Assembly: GCF_963676685.1 (NCBI RefSeq)
Contig: NC_092357.1
Span: 22,410,647-22,474,646, forward strand
DNA length: 64,000 nt
Source of the DNA: Mytilus edulis
Lineage: Eukaryota > Mollusca > Bivalvia > Mytilida > Mytilidae
Reading direction: 5' to 3'
Shown here: in pieces, positions 1 through 12,134 of the stretch
Layout of the letters: each line of letters opens with the position of its first letter
Numbering within the stretch: position 1 is the stretch's first letter
Position numbers and translations under genes: made by a program
The notes under the pieces: generated by a model
Seen by the model: the letters and a program-made list of their open reading frames with translations, nothing else
Database searches by the model: none
Told to the model about the DNA's origin: nothing

Positions 1-1227
1 AATTTTATTAATTGTTAATGTCCATATTTCATTAAAATTTAAATGTTTTAAATAAAAAAACAAGATTTTGATGTAAAAAGTTGAACCTGAACGGAGAAAT
101 GAGTCAAACGCAAATTCAGACTTATTTATGTCTGAGCTCTGACTGCCCATACGAAAAATCACAGAAACCAGTGCCTGTGGACTAAATGCGCGTCTGGCGT
201 AAATATAAAATTTTAATCTTGGTATCTAAGATGAGTTTATTTGTAAAGACGATTCGACCGTTTAATTGAAAAATATGTTTATAATTGAATCAAACATTCA
301 ATGTTCAAAGTAATTGACATAATTGAAAAACATGTGTGTATCAACATCTTCAATAGTTTAATTTTTATTCTCGTTGTGTGCACTTGCATGACTTGTATGC
401 AAATTTGTTTGCCATTACGCCATTACTTAAAATCACACCACAAGTTCCTATTAGATTTGACAATTATTTTTTTTTAAATTGACATTATAATCTTGATAAT
501 GAAAAAGTGATTGTTGCTTGATCTCAGATAGTCAAAATAATTATGATTATAAAAAGGCTATTTTTGCTATGACATCTTACTGCAACACTAGATGTCAAAT
601 TGTTATTGGAAGACAAAATTAAGGTCATTCCCTGACAATATTCAGCTAAATTCCAAAAGTATAAATAAGGTTATAGTTGTCAATGGTGATCATTAAAGAA
701 ATGGATTTTTTTTTATATGTACCGAACAAGATATTATATGATATTTATTTAAAAAGTGTAGAAGGTTTGTTGTTCTTATCAATATATTTATTATGATCCA
801 TCCAACTTATCATTTCAATGGAATACATATTGTAGCCAGGAAAATACCTCACCAACTTTTTTACAAACAAAAAAAGAAGGATATATAATTGAGAGAGATA
901 AATACAAATAATTTATATCATGTATAACCATTATAACATACATGTATTAAGTACAGAACCTACAAATTAAAACAATATTCATGTTCATACACATGTTTCT
1001 TATATGAAAATTGTCTAACAATGTCAGATTTGTAGTATTGGTGATGCTAATGAACTTCAACATGTTCAAGCTAAAAAAAAGATTTTGAAAACACTGTGAA
1101 TACTGTTAATTGTAAAAAAAATTATCCGTATTCGTGATTTTTTTTCTACAGTAACATTACCTGATTGTGACTTTTTGTTTTTTTCATATTTTATTTTAAA
1201 ACCTTCCAGGATTGTAATAAATAACAG
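1..1227. other. AT-rich non-coding stretch, probably a CWC25 intron or 5' flank
   Basis: I see no convincing exon here on either strand. CWC25 proteins begin with a conserved tryptophan-containing CIR_N-type segment, and nothing here encodes it, so the first coding exon should lie left of the window and most of this stretch is then intron. The right end carries a T-rich tract and two possible acceptor sites, CCAG at 1207-1209 and ACAG at 1224-1227. Confidence 0.5.
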
Positions 1228-1233
1228 AAAATT

Positions 1234-4200
1234 ATGGATGCTGAGGAAAAGAAAAGGATTAAAGAAATTATGAGAGATAAAGAGTAAGATATAATTTTCT
1301 TGTGATTATCTTTGAAATGTATGACATTATTCAACATCTGTAATCTGTATAAAATTGAGAATGGAAATGGGGAATGTGTTAAAGAGACAACAACCTGATC
1401 AAAGAGCAAAAAATGTTGGAAGGCCACCAATGGCATGAATGGGTCTTCAACACAGTGAGAAAATCCAGCACTCAGAGGCATGCTTCAGGTGGCCCCTAAA
1501 CAAAAATGTGTACTAGTTCAGTGATAATGGACATCATATATACTTAACTCCAAAATAGGTTAATGAACTAAAATAAAAAATCATACATGACTAACAAAGG
1601 CAAGAGGCTCCTGCAAAAATGTGGTGATGATAAACATGTTTTGAGAGATCTCAATCTTCCCTCTATACCTCAAGCCAATGTAGAAAAAACAAACACACAG
1701 TAATAAACACAGTAAAACTCAAGTTTAAAAGAAGCAAGAGTGAGATGTCAGAATAGGTAACAAAAGAAACTCAACAAAATGACATCAGTATTAAAGCCAA
1801 AATATACCATCTTTAAAAACCTTACAACAGTATCGTAACTACATGTATATATTAATATCATGTACAAATGTATAAGGGTCCAAATATAATCATGGTTATA
1901 TGTCTAATTGGCTAAGAGTTCTAGGGCACTGAACACAGTGCAGGCCAAAATTCCAAGGTCTCACTCAGAAGACGTACAAGCAAGGGTTGAAGTCCTGTTT
2001 ACCAAATTCAAATACAGAATGACTTTTGGCTTCATTGGTGCAGTTTTACATATTAAAACTATTATGGCATGCCTTCTGACCATTGCTGACATATTCTAAA
2101 ATACCAATAAATTTGTTTGTAATAATCACCTTTTACCACGTCTGAAAATATTAAAATCATGATTATGCAGTACATTTTTCAAATTATTGCAGAATTTTTT
2201 TAAAGGGTTGTCCCTTTCCGATTTAAAATATCATTTACAGGTATATATTTCATGATAGTGTTTGAATATAGAAATAATCACTACGATTAAAATAAATTGT
2301 CTTGTTTCTTTTAAGTAAAACAGAAGAAAAGTTACAATGGATGTACAAGGGAGACAGGCCAGAAATGGAGGAATATCTTCTCGGAAAAAGAATAGACAGA
2401 CATATTGAAAAAGATGATAAACCTCCTGGTTAGGGTTTTCTGTTTCTAGAAATTAAATTTTTTCCTTACTGTAGATTTTATGTTCCCGTGTCCAAATTTT
2501 AGAAGATCTAGGGAAAATTATATTTTGGTAGATATTTGTCTTTGAGTCAAGATTTTTTTACAAATAGATATAGGAAGATGTTATGTGAGTGCCAATGAGA
2601 CAACTCTCCATCCAAATAACATTTAAAAAAGTAAACCATTATAAGTCAATGTACGGCCATCTGCATTCTGTAGATTCATTTACTTTCATGAACACCAATT
2701 TTCGTGGATAATGTACATGATTTTGATGACACAAAATCATGTACCGTATCCACGAAAATTGATGTTCATGATTTTGTGGCTTTGCCAAAAGTCTGTAGCA
2801 ATTGCAACCTGATAGAAATTTGAAATTCGTTGAAATTTAAGTTTGTGGAAACACATGAAAATTGGTATTAACCCAATAATATGAATCCCAAGTACATGTC
2901 ATACTTCACTATAGAATAAGATTTTTTTTGTTTTTTTAAAATGTTGTGATTAATAAAGACATCATTAGGACATTTCAGAAGGGGAAAGTTTTGCTATCTT
3001 TTTATTTTTTCCAGGTATTGCAAAGAGATATTTTACTGTAGCCATTAGGTTTCAGAGAAATAAAGATTTTTAGAACTTGCCTTTTTATTTTTTATAGCAA
3101 TAATTGCTTGTAGCATTTCCTGATAGTTTTGTTTTTGGATGGACGTTTCAATAATTAAATGCACACAAACCATTCTTAATTTAAAGTATGTCATCTTGTA
3201 AATGCAAGCTCCTGCAGATATGATAGTCTCTTAAGAACAATATTTTCAATATGAAGTTTGAACAGTTACCAGGTTACATTTTAATGTTATTGTTTTACAT
3301 ATTATTATTTTATTTTCACTTTCAGATGATGTTGCAATATTTGCAGAGCGTATACAAGCTAACATTGCCTTGGACATGGCTGCTAAGGCAAGAGAAGATC
3401 CATTATTTGCAATCAGGTTGGTATATAACTGTTCAAAGTTAAATGTAGTTGTACATAATGGTAATCTTTAAATGGATGGTGGTCAATATCAGTAGTTTTT
3501 CATGCATTATCTGTTGTTGTTAGCAGATTCTATCTAAAAAGGATCAATAGTTGCAGGGGAGCTAACTATTATCACAAGAAAAAAGTTACGGGGGAAATAA
3601 CTGATCACATACGAAAAGAGTTGCATGGAAATAACTGATAACATACGAAAAGAGTTGCGGGGGAAATAAATGATAACATAAGAAAAGAGTTGCGGGGAAA
3701 ATAACTGATAACATAAGAAAAGAGTTGCAGGGGAAATAACTGATAACATAAGAAAAGAGTTGCGGGGGAAATAACTGATAACATAAGAAAAGAGTTTCAT
3801 GGAAAATAACTGATAACATAAGAAAAGAGTTGCGGGGGAAATAACTGATAACATAAGAAAAGAGTTGCGGGGGAAATAACTGATAACATAAGAAAAGAGT
3901 TGCAGGGGAAATAACTGATCACATAAGAAAAGAGTTGCGGGGGAAATAACTGATAACATAAGAAAAGAGTTGCAGGGGAGATAACTGATAACATGAGAAA
4001 AGAGTTGCAGGGGAAATAACTGACAACATAAGAAAAGAGTTGCGGGGGAGATAACTTTTAACATGAGAAAAGAGTTGCAGGGGAAATAACTGATAACATA
4101 AGAAAAGAGTTGCGGGGGAGATAACTTTTAACATAAAGAAATTATCATGCTGCTTTAAGGTCAATTAAAATCAAATAAAAAGTAAAAGCTTAAAGTTTAA

Positions 4201-7200
4201 ATTTTAAAAGCATCTTTCAAATTTTTTCAGTTTTTCTGTAAATAAGAATAACAAAAAAATCTGTAAATTGTTATTTTTAACCTCAAGGTTTTTTCCATTA
4301 TTCAACATCACAGTAATAAATGGATGCAAACATTTATGAATTTACAGTTAGTCAGTATTTGCATTAAGTAATTCTGTCCTTTTTCAGGCAAAAAGAAGAA
4401 GATGTGAAGAGAAGACTTTTAGACAATCCAATGAAAATGAAAAGATTACAGAAACAGGTAGGATTTTTTAACAAGAATTCCACTGGTAAATTTGGTAAAT
4501 TTTGTGGTGATGTACTGCTGCCAAAAATTGACCGTAAATTTACTCCTGATCCATTCAACCATAGCTTTTCAAATTTTGAAATGAATGACAAAATGGAGGT
4601 CATGTTTGATATTGACAAATTTCACTTTCACCGTTCAGGAGTTATGGTTCTTGAAAGATTGAAAAATGGTCTTTCCAGTCAGGTTCATGCTTTTACTCAT
4701 GAACTGTTCAACCAAAGCTTTTCAAATTTCAATATATTGTTACTGGTGACAAAATGGATGTTAAGTTTAATATTGATGATTTTCACTTTTACCATTCAGG
4801 AGTTATGCTCCTTGTACATGTGTTATTGAAAAATGCAAGGACACAAATAAATGTTAAAAAATCTAGTTTGCTGTCACTCTGACAGTCTATTAACACAAAT
4901 ATCCCAACTTTAGAATAAAATTAAAGTTTTCTAATTGTAAATGTTCTGTTTTTAAAGCTTGAAGATAGAAAGAAGAAATCTAAAAAGAAAGATAAATCAG
5001 ATTCTGACGATGAACTGATCAGCATGTACCTATCAATTCTCAGTCAGAAAGAGAAATCTCACAAAAAGAAGAAAAAGCATAAAAAGAAGAGTAGTGATGA
5101 TTCAGATGAAGAAGATTCTTCATCGAGACATTCTAGGAAACACAAACACAAGCACAGCAAAGACCATGATGATTATGAAAGTAAACACAGACATGATTCA
5201 GATTCAGAGAAACATTTTGACAGAAGAATGAAGTACAAACAAGAAAATTATCGAAGTTCAAAAAGTGATAGAAAAGACAATAGAAGAATGGACAGAGATA
5301 GAAATTCAGAAAGTAGGAAACATAGACATGATTCTTTATCGGATGATGACCATCATCATAAAAGAAAACACAGACATGACTCTTCTGATGAAGATTCATC
5401 AAGACTTTCTCATCATCGTTATAACAAAGCCGAAAAGCACAGAGACAGTTATAATCATGAAAAACAAACAAAAGACAACGAAATAAGCCACAGACAAAAA
5501 GATAATACGGATAGACATAAAAAACATAAAGGTCAGGATAAGGTTAGAGATTCAGAATCTGAAGAAGAGCCAATCAGAAAGCGACATGATTCAGGTTCAG
5601 AAGAGGAAAAAGTTGTTCCTGTTGCAAGAAAATATGGACTTATTGTAAGTGAAGAAATGTGAAATTTAAGTGTTGATGATATACATATATATTACAAAAT
5701 AATATTACCAAAAATATGGAAATCCTAGGTAATTTCATAGAAGGGTTGGTAGATAAAACCTGATAAAATAAAAACATTGACCCCATTTTCTAACAGCACA
5801 TTTTTAAGTCTATCTGCTTATATTCTATTTTAAAATTCCATCATTTAGTTTTCCCTATATTCAGAAAAGTCTTTTTTTTCAGGTATTAGTACGTTCCTTA
5901 AACAATCTGATAATTTTACACTATCAGTATCTTAAATAAAATGTTTAATGATATGATTTAAGAAACTGAAGCAGACACCAGATGATGAAGGAGCTAAAAG
6001 AAAGAGATCAAGATCTCCAAAGAAACACAGATCTAGATCTCCAGTCCAAAAACCCAAATCAACATATAATAAAGCTGATTTTAGGCCAAGGTATGGTTAC
6101 TCAATATCCCTTCTGCGCGGGTATAAATCTTTTTCTTTAATATAGGATTCCGCTATATATCTATAAATGAACTGTACAATGTATCTTATGCTCAAAAGAA
6201 AAACTAAGCCAATATGAAATGCAATAACATTGATACTCAAATTAAATTTATTTCATAGTTATTGCATGAATATTTTGTCACAATTTAAATATCAAGTGGA
6301 AGAGAGAAGGAAAATATAATGGCTAAAAGCAAAAAAAAAGAAAAATAACAGTCTTCAAAACATAAGCTAAATATATACACTAACCAAAAAGGGTTCCCAC
6401 CTAGGGGCATAATGTTTTTTATGCCCCACCTACGATAGTAGAGAGGCATTATGTTTTCTGGTCTGTGCGTCCGTCCGTCCGTCCGTCCGTTCGTCTGTCG
6501 TACCGTCCGTCCGTCCGTCTGTCCCGCTTCAGGTTAAAGTTTTTGGTCAAGGTAGTTTTTGATGTATTTGAAGTCCAATCGATCTTTCTAATTTTAATGC
6601 CAAATTAGAGTTTTTAACCCAATTTCACAGTCCACTGGACATGGAAAATGATAGTGCCAGTGGGGCATTTGTGTACTGAGGACACATTCTTGTTGGTCTC
6701 TGCATTCATTCATCAGTTTATTTATAGAAAATAATAGAACGAGTGAGGCATCTGTGTAATATGGACACATTCTTATTTATCACAGTGATGCATGACCTAA
6801 TTTTTTGATTTTTATGTTTAGAAAACTTACAGAAGAAGAAAAGAAGAAAAAGTTAGAGGAAATGATGGATAATGTTAAATGGAGAGATGATAATAGGACG
6901 AAGAACGTGAAGAGATATAATGAGGACGAGAAAAGAGAAAAGGAAGCAAGATCAAAATCACATGAAAAAGGATTCTTAAAGTAAGTGATATATTACTAAT
7001 GCCTGAATTGAATTTGAATGGTGTTTCTTTTAGTGTTCTTGAGTTCTTTATAAATGGAATAGTTGTTAAATTTGTAGTTTTTGCATGTAGTGTCAAAGAA
7101 AACAAAGTTTCAATGGGTTTGAATTGGTACATAAACTCTTACTCATTTACAAACTGAACAAATTTTTCTTTCATTTTTTATGCCCATGCTGTAGTAGAGA

Positions 7201-7482
7201 GGGCATTAAGTTTTACCCTTGTTTCCACTTGACGTTAAGCAACCAGGAATCAATCTTTTAATTTTTCATTAAAACATGTATGCATTTCTTTGCTTTGTAG
7301 GTTTACATTCTAACTGTTTTTCTAATTGTTTGCTTAATTTAATAAACAATTTTGTTTTATGTTCCAGCTCAATGATGTCTACTCATGCAGAACAGAGTTC
7401 AGTAGAAGATAGAATAAAAAGAAACAGATATAATTTACAGAGGACAAAAGCGGAAATGGACAAAAATTTCTTAAAGAAATAG
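1234..7482 (+). CDS. CWC25: Pre-mRNA-splicing factor CWC25 homologue (5' incomplete), 8 coding exons seen
   Basis: CWC25 is a spliceosome protein that joins the activated complex and promotes the first (branching) transesterification in the nucleus. Exons read 1234-1283, 2316-2428, 3326-3416, 4388-4457, 4958-5644, 5963-6090, 6822-6980 and 7368-7482. All junctions are GT-AG, phases match, and the total is 1413 nt (470 codons plus TAG). Family hallmarks in order: EEKLQWMYKG and EEYLLGKRID (exon 2), AAKAREDPLFAIR plus QKEEDVKRRLLDNPMKMK (exons 3-4), a long lysine/histidine/serine-rich low-complexity region (exon 5), RSRSPKKHRSRSP (exon 6), KLTEEEKKKKLEEMM and NVKWRDDNR (exon 7), and the C-terminal SVEDRIKRNRYNLQR...NFLKK (exon 8), which aligns with the human C-terminus. 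The N-terminal CIR_N part is missing, so the gene starts outside the window; 1234 is only the first ATG in the first exon seen, which may begin at 1228. Introns 1, 3 and 6 hold repeats. An AATAAA follows the stop closely. Confidence 0.9.
1349..1780 (-). repeat. Dispersed repeat family A (3' tail of the RT element), in CWC25 intron 1
   Basis: Read on the minus strand this matches 23780-24163 collinearly: the segment GTTTAACC...GGAGCCTC, then the reduced-homology middle, then GTCTCTTTGACACATTCCCC ending in CATTTCCATTCTCAATTTT. At 23780-24163 the same block follows a reverse-transcriptase frame, so this looks like a 5'-truncated retrocopy of that element's tail. Other copies in the window: 7545-7735, 17208-17470, 20225-20320, 59936-59985 and 63655-63740. 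Confidence 0.65.
2570..2670 (-). repeat. Dispersed repeat family B copy
   Basis: Contains the family B core, read here as GAAGATG...GCCAATGAGACAACTCTCC. The same core recurs at 22395-22580, 28943-29115, 34405-34600, 36415-36482, 41018-41075, 41462-41525, 60335-60500, 60560-60665 and 61927-62050. Family B has no coding content here. Its class is unknown to me; the length (up to about 190 bp) and copy number suggest a SINE or a small DNA element. Confidence 0.6.
2672..2780. repeat. Hairpin (inverted repeat) of a small TA-type MITE family
   Basis: Arms ACACCAATTTTCGTGGATA (about 2691-2709) and its complement (about 2744-2762) face each other around a short centre. The motif AATTTTCGTGG plus TCTGTAGATTCATT links it to the MITE at 28010-28230 and to fragments at about 27838 and 30952. 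Confidence 0.6.
3590..4135. repeat. 35-bp minisatellite, about 15-16 copies, in CWC25 intron 3
   Basis: The unit is close to GGGGGAAATAACTGATAACATAAGAAAAGAGTTGC. Spacing between successive AGAGTTGC words is 35 bp, with one 34-bp copy near 3621-3655. Variants include GCAGG for GCGGG, CATGG, and ACATGAG. Because 35 is not a multiple of three and the minus strand is free of stops in all frames through the unit, the array makes long overlapping minus-strand open frames of a 35-residue repeat. I treat these as by-products, not genes. Confidence 0.9.
4545..4830. repeat. Diverged tandem duplication, period about 155 bp, in CWC25 intron 4
   Basis: CATTCAACCATAGCTTTTCA at about 4552 recurs as TGTTCAACCAAAGCTTTTCA at about 4707. 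CCGTTCAGGAGTTATGGTTC at about 4631 recurs as CCATTCAGGAGTTATGCTCC at about 4792. It looks like two units of a longer tandem repeat that I believe is dispersed in bivalve genomes, but that is memory. The open frame through it continues from exon 4 past its donor and is not likely to be real coding sequence. Confidence 0.55.
6418..6695 (+). repeat. Dispersed repeat with (GTCC)n core, family P, in CWC25 intron 6
   Basis: Contains GTCTGTGCGTCCGTCCGTCC, then CGCTTCAGGTTAAAGTTTTT, and ends in GACACATTCTTGTT. The same order occurs at 60047-60317, and a short end piece recurs at about 6735-6775. A fragment of the start (GTAGTAGAGAGGGCATTA) is at about 7192. Non-coding; class unknown. Confidence 0.65.
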
Positions 7483-7485
7483 AAG

Positions 7486-7491
7486 AAATAA
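7486..7491 (+). terminator. Poly(A) signal of CWC25
   Basis: AATAAA begins four bases after the TAG stop, and a second AATAAA lies at about 7520. The 3' UTR would be very short. Family A repeat starts about 60 bases after the stop. Confidence 0.5.
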
Positions 7492-7544
7492 AGTTTTAAT
7501 TTTACCCTAATGAAATTTGTAATAAATGTAAATATACATTTGGA

Positions 7545-7735
7545 AATTAGTATGGCGTTCATTATCACTGAACTAGTATATATTTGTTATGGGGCCATCT
7601 GAAGGACGCCTCTGGGTGCGGGAATTTCTCGCTACATTGAAGACCTGTTGGTGACCTTCTGCTGTTGTTTTTTTCTATGGTCAGGTTGTTGTCTTTTGGC
7701 ACATTCCCCATTTCCATTCTCAATTTTATGTATAT
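7545..7735 (+). repeat. Family A retro-tail just downstream of CWC25
   Basis: Near-identical to 23975-24163: GGAAATTAGTATGGCGTTCA, then GAAGGACGCCTC, GGAATTTCTCGCTACATTGA, CATTCCCCATTTCCATTCTC. It has no coding part, consistent with a 5'-truncated insertion of the RT element. Confidence 0.7.
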
Positions 7736-7739
7736 GATA

Positions 7740-9660
7740 TATTTTCTTTCTAGTTTTAATATTCACAACTAATATAGAAACAGGATGATTTATAACTTAT
7801 CATATTGCTTGGATGTCACACTATTGTTTATTTGTCTTTGGGTTGCTGTCTCATATCTTCTTTTATCATATAATTTAGTTCAAAATTTCAATTATTTCTG
7901 TCTGACTGCTTATAAAATTCCTCTTTTATATGTAACTTTAGTCTAAATCATAGCTTATAATAAAAGTGGCACTAGCTACGAGATATACAAAAAAATCCAA
8001 AATATGATTATTTTTGTTCAATCAATAATGGGGGTGAAATAGTGAAACAGTTATTCACTTTAAGCAGCCAGTATGGTTAAATTTTGTTAAAATAAGCTAA
8101 GAAACATTGAATCCCTATTCAAAAGAACTACAATTTAACCCGTTAGCTAGAGATGGATAATGCATGCATTGTGCATGTAAAGGTATTTAAAGGAAAAGGA
8201 TGTCAACATTGAAAACAAAGCTAATCATTTGATTGGCTGATTTGATCCACAAAAAATCATTTTTATACATGTAAAAACGATGATAAACATGTATATATTT
8301 TTAATCTACAATATGAAATTAAACAGACCTAGAAAAATCCAATTTCACAAGTTGCTTAATCTTTTTCATATCTATATTTATGATTACATCACTTGTATAT
8401 GGTCATCAGAGGTCAACTGGATAGTTAATTTAATAGATGAGGTCTAAACTAAAATACACAAATTAAAAAAGAGATGATAGATAAACCAATAATCAACATC
8501 AAGAACAAGAACAAGAACAAGCCTCAATACGCAATCGCTTGCCTTTATATATTTTCAGAATTCTGTTTCTATATGAATGTTGTAAAAGAATTAGCATATC
8601 TAATTTCCATGGATTTTTTTAGGCTCTGCCACCTTAGTCATGGTCTATTGACTTTGAATTTTACTAAGTTAACCTGTACAAGTTTGTGATTAGGTCAGTT
8701 CAAGGAATACCATTTAGGGTAGGCAAATGTTAATTGGTATTCAGTTGTATTTATGCATTAGCACATCTCATTACCATGGAGAATATTTGGCCCTGCCCCT
8801 TACTCTTTCACAAAAAGATGACAATGTGTACTCAATAACATGTATGAGAAATTGTATTGTTACTCATGAATGAGATACATGTACTAAAAGTATAAGATGT
8901 ATATAAGCCTCATTAATGAATCAAATTGCATTACACCAAGAACACTCTTATAGCTGAGAACTACAAGTTTGTCCATCCTTATAGCATAGCACTAGAATGA
9001 CTAGAGATATATTTTTATAACACAGCGCTCGATCTGTTGTTATAACAAAGCAGTAAGTCAATTATTATAGTATTCCACCAAACACATCCTAATATCATAA
9101 AACTAGGTTTATTCTTTTATAGCGGCATATCATTTAGAATATTCTTATAGCAGTCCACTAAAGTACTCATTCGGATGGTTCAGCAGCACTACTCTTTCTC
9201 AAAAAGATGTAGTCTAAGAAGAGACTGGATCAGTCATCTGTGTTAGCGAAGCGGTACCCTTACTCTGTCACATACATATGAAACAGCTTGATCGATATCG
9301 AGTTCTAAATCAGATGCAAATGAGACAAGCTTGGGTTCTCTACCAGAATGAGAAGCTGTACCCTTATATCTTTCACATAAAGATGACAAGATGTCCGTAC
9401 TCAATTACATGTATGAAAAGTTGTTTTATCACTCAATCACATGAGATATCATACATGTACTTAACGTATCAGCTGTGTATCAGCCTGAATCTTAACTGTA
9501 TCAAACATATGGCAGTATATTTGCTTAAACATATCAAATATAAATGCAAATATATGCAAGCTTGTACATTATTGTAGCAAGAATTTGGTCCAATCTTATT
9601 ACATAACACTAGTAACACTATTATAAATAATGATATCTTTTTAAAATATTAAAAGAATAT
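7740..9660. other. Gene-free AT-rich interval with a diverged duplication
   Basis: No gene is supported. A block at about 8773-8910 and another at about 9346-9486 share TTTCACA-AAAGATGACAA, then TACTCAAT-ACATGTATGA, then GAGATA-CATGTACT in order, so they are a diverged duplication about 575 bp apart. A short (AGAACA)n tract lies at about 8498-8520. Small open frames here look random. Confidence 0.45.
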
Positions 9661-9664
9661 TCAA

Positions 9665-11300
9665 GGATTTCATCTACATCTACATCTACATCATACGACG
9701 ATCCATCATTACATTGATGACTATACGTCGGCGCATCGCAAACAGACACTTAATAAAATATAATAACTAATTTTGTGCAATAATTCAAACAAACAAAATT
9801 TGTGCAAAAACAAAACAAAAATTAACACATTTACATTATTTACAACAGGTTAGATATCTAAATATCCAGGGAGTTAACACTGATGACGTTTTGTGGGAGT
9901 GAGTTCAACAGTACAACTGTGAATGGAAAAAAGCTGTACTTGAAGTAGTCTGTTCTTGTGCTAAATGTTTGGTATAATGTAATGAATTAGTGAATCTGGT
10001 GTTTTTGACTGGCTGTGGTAAAAGGTAAAGGTTTGGGTCTACTGCAATGAGATGGTGTGAGATTTTGTAAAGCATTATTAGTAACTCGATTGATGTTTCT
10101 GCGAGTTTCAAGTGACTTCCATTGAAGATGGTCAATCATGGAAGTGACACTACTGGTGTTGTGGTATCTGTTGGTGACATAGCGTGCTGCCCTTCTTTGT
10201 ACTTTTTCAATGTTGTTTTTTTTTTTTTTTTTGGGTGTGAGGTGACCAAACTGAAGAGCAGTATTCTAAATTTGAACGTACCATGGATTTGTATTTGCCA
10301 AACTTTTAGTTTCTTCCTGATTTATTTTTAAGTTTCTTTTTAGAAAGCCTAAGATCTTATTTGCTTTTGCATTAATATTATTTATATGTGTATCCCAAGA
10401 CATGTTGTGAGAAAGGGTGATACCGAGATATTTTGCAGTGCTGACGGATTCTAAGATGTGGCCTTTTAATACATAGTCATGTTTGAATGGTGACTGTGAT
10501 CTTGTCACAGTGAGAGAGTTGCATTTTTCTGGATGGAATTGCATACCCCAAGTTTGTTCCCAATTGGCTAGGCAGTTTAGATCATTTTGTAGTATGGTAC
10601 AATCTTGTTGATTTGTTATGTTTCTGTATAAGATACAATCATCTGCAAACAAGCGTGTTTTTGATGTTACTGCTGCAGGTAGGTCATTAATGAAGATGAG
10701 AACAAGTAGTGGACCCAAAACTGAGCCTTGGGGCACCCCACTTACCACAGGCATTTGACTAGATACCTCTCCGACAAGGGCAACCTGTTGCATTCTGTTA
10801 CTAAGGAAGGCTGATACCCAATTCCAGGTATTTCCCCTTATGCCATAATTATCCATCTTCCTTAATAACTTTTTGTGAGGTACCTTGTCAAATGCCTTGG
10901 AAAAGTCTAAAATAATAAGATCAATTTGTACACCATTATGGAGGTTACTAAGTAGTTCATGACTTAAAGTAAGTAGCTGTGTTTCACAGCTGCGTTTTGA
11001 TCTGAAGCCATGCTGATTATCCACAAGGATGTTATGTGTGTCCAGATGTTTTAGTATGTTACTTACAACAATGTGTTCGAGCAGTTTGCAGCAAATGCAG
11101 GTTAGGGAGACAGGTCTGTAATTGCTGGCTAGGTATTTTTCGCCTTTTTTAAAAATAGGGATCACATTTGCCTGTCTCCAGTCTGTTGGTACATCTCCTT
11201 TCAAGAAAGATGTGTTAAAAATGAAAGTGAGATGTGGTGCAAATTCTGGTGCAAATTGTTTAAGAATTCGTGCTGGTATTTCGTCTCGACCTGTAGCTTT
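9665..11300 (-). mobile_element. Non-LTR retrotransposon, 3' half (reverse transcriptase to 3' tail)
   Basis: Minus-strand frame from about 11294 to about 10266 encodes a LINE-type reverse transcriptase: KATGRDEIPARIL, FKKGEKYLASNYRPVSL, HGFRSKRSCETQLL, LDFSKAFDKVPHKKLL, GVPQGSVLGPLL and the catalytic FADD (in LFADDCILY), then KYLGITL. Coding similarity continues beyond 10266 after a shift near the 17-base T run (about 10216-10232), through VQRRAARYV to a typical LINE C-terminus near 9860. The 3' end carries a GATGTA-type short repeat at about 9668-9695. It begins abruptly at 11294 because a 7-kb element is inserted there; the 5' half is at 18322-19012. It is frameshifted and presumably inactive. 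Family is probably CR1/L2/jockey-like, not decided. Confidence 0.85.
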
Positions 11301-11309
11301 CTTATCGTC

Positions 11310-11650
11310 GAGTTGCAAGTTGCGAGTTAAGAAAGTCGAGTTGCGAGTTAAGCAAGTCGAGTTTCGAGTTACAAAAGTCGAGTTGCGAGTTACGAAAGTC
11401 GAGTTGCGAGTTACGAAAGTCGAGTCGCTAGTTACGAAAGTTGAGTTGCGAGTTACGAAAGTCGAGTTGCGAGTTACGGAAGTCGAGTTGCGAGTTACGA
11501 AAGTCGAGTTGCGAGTTACGAAAGTCGAGTTGCGAGTTTCAAAAGTCGAGTTGCGAGTTGCGAGTTTCAAAAGTCAAGTTGCGAGTTACAAAAGTCGAGA
11601 TGCGAGTTACAAAAGTCGAGTTGCGAGTTAAGAAAGTCGAGTTGCGAGTT
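11310..11650 (+). repeat. 21-bp minisatellite array, left arm
   Basis: About 16 units of GAGTTGCGAGTTACGAAAGTC with variants TTAAG, TTACA, TTTCA and TTAGC. The unit is divisible by three and stop-free, so it creates repetitive open frames (ELRVTKV on +, TRNSTFV on -) that fuse with the LINE frame. These fusions are artefacts of the array. Confidence 0.9.
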
Positions 11651-12134
11651 AAAAAAATATTGTTTACACCGAATTTTCAGGTTTGATTCACATTTGATAA
11701 ACAAAACATGCATGCACCTGAACTTAGTTATTCCCGTGATTGTGGGATTTGAAACAGTTTATGTGATACTTATATATTAGAGTCTAATATAAGTTAAGTT
11801 CTGGAAGCATTTAAAAAAAATAATGTATCCTTAATGGACGAGATCGATCTTATTTAATTCAATGCGTTTACACTACAACAAAAAAAGAACCGATCTGACC
11901 ATAAATTACCTTTCGTAAAAAAATAATCCTAAAAATAGAATAGTAAAGGAAATTCTGCATCTCGCGCAAACTATAACACATTGCAAAATCATTGAGAAAA
12001 TAGTTTGCTCATTGGAATTTCGTATGGACTTATTAATCATTATTTTGGATCGTACATCACAAGTCATTAAACAAAGATATGTGTGTAAACTATATATCTA
12101 TCGCTAAATAACGAACGGCCAATGCGTTTGAAGA

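Noticed and set aside
3534..4164. Overlapping minus-strand open frames of repeated SVISPATLFLCYQLFP-type peptide
   Set aside because: They are entirely made by the 35-bp intronic minisatellite, with no independent gene signal.
4404..4829. Extended coding through 4458-4829
   Set aside because: The frame continues past a good donor at 4458 into a repeat; the next exon joins in phase without it.
5133..5486. Frames opposite to or out of phase with CWC25 exon 5
   Set aside because: Shadows of the K/H/S/D-rich coding sequence; the plus frame matches the family and has fitting splice phases.
11122..11686. Plus-strand frames of repeated ELRVTKV and SCELRKS
   Set aside because: They come from the 21-bp array, whose unit is divisible by three and lacks stops; the other strand there is the LINE plus array.
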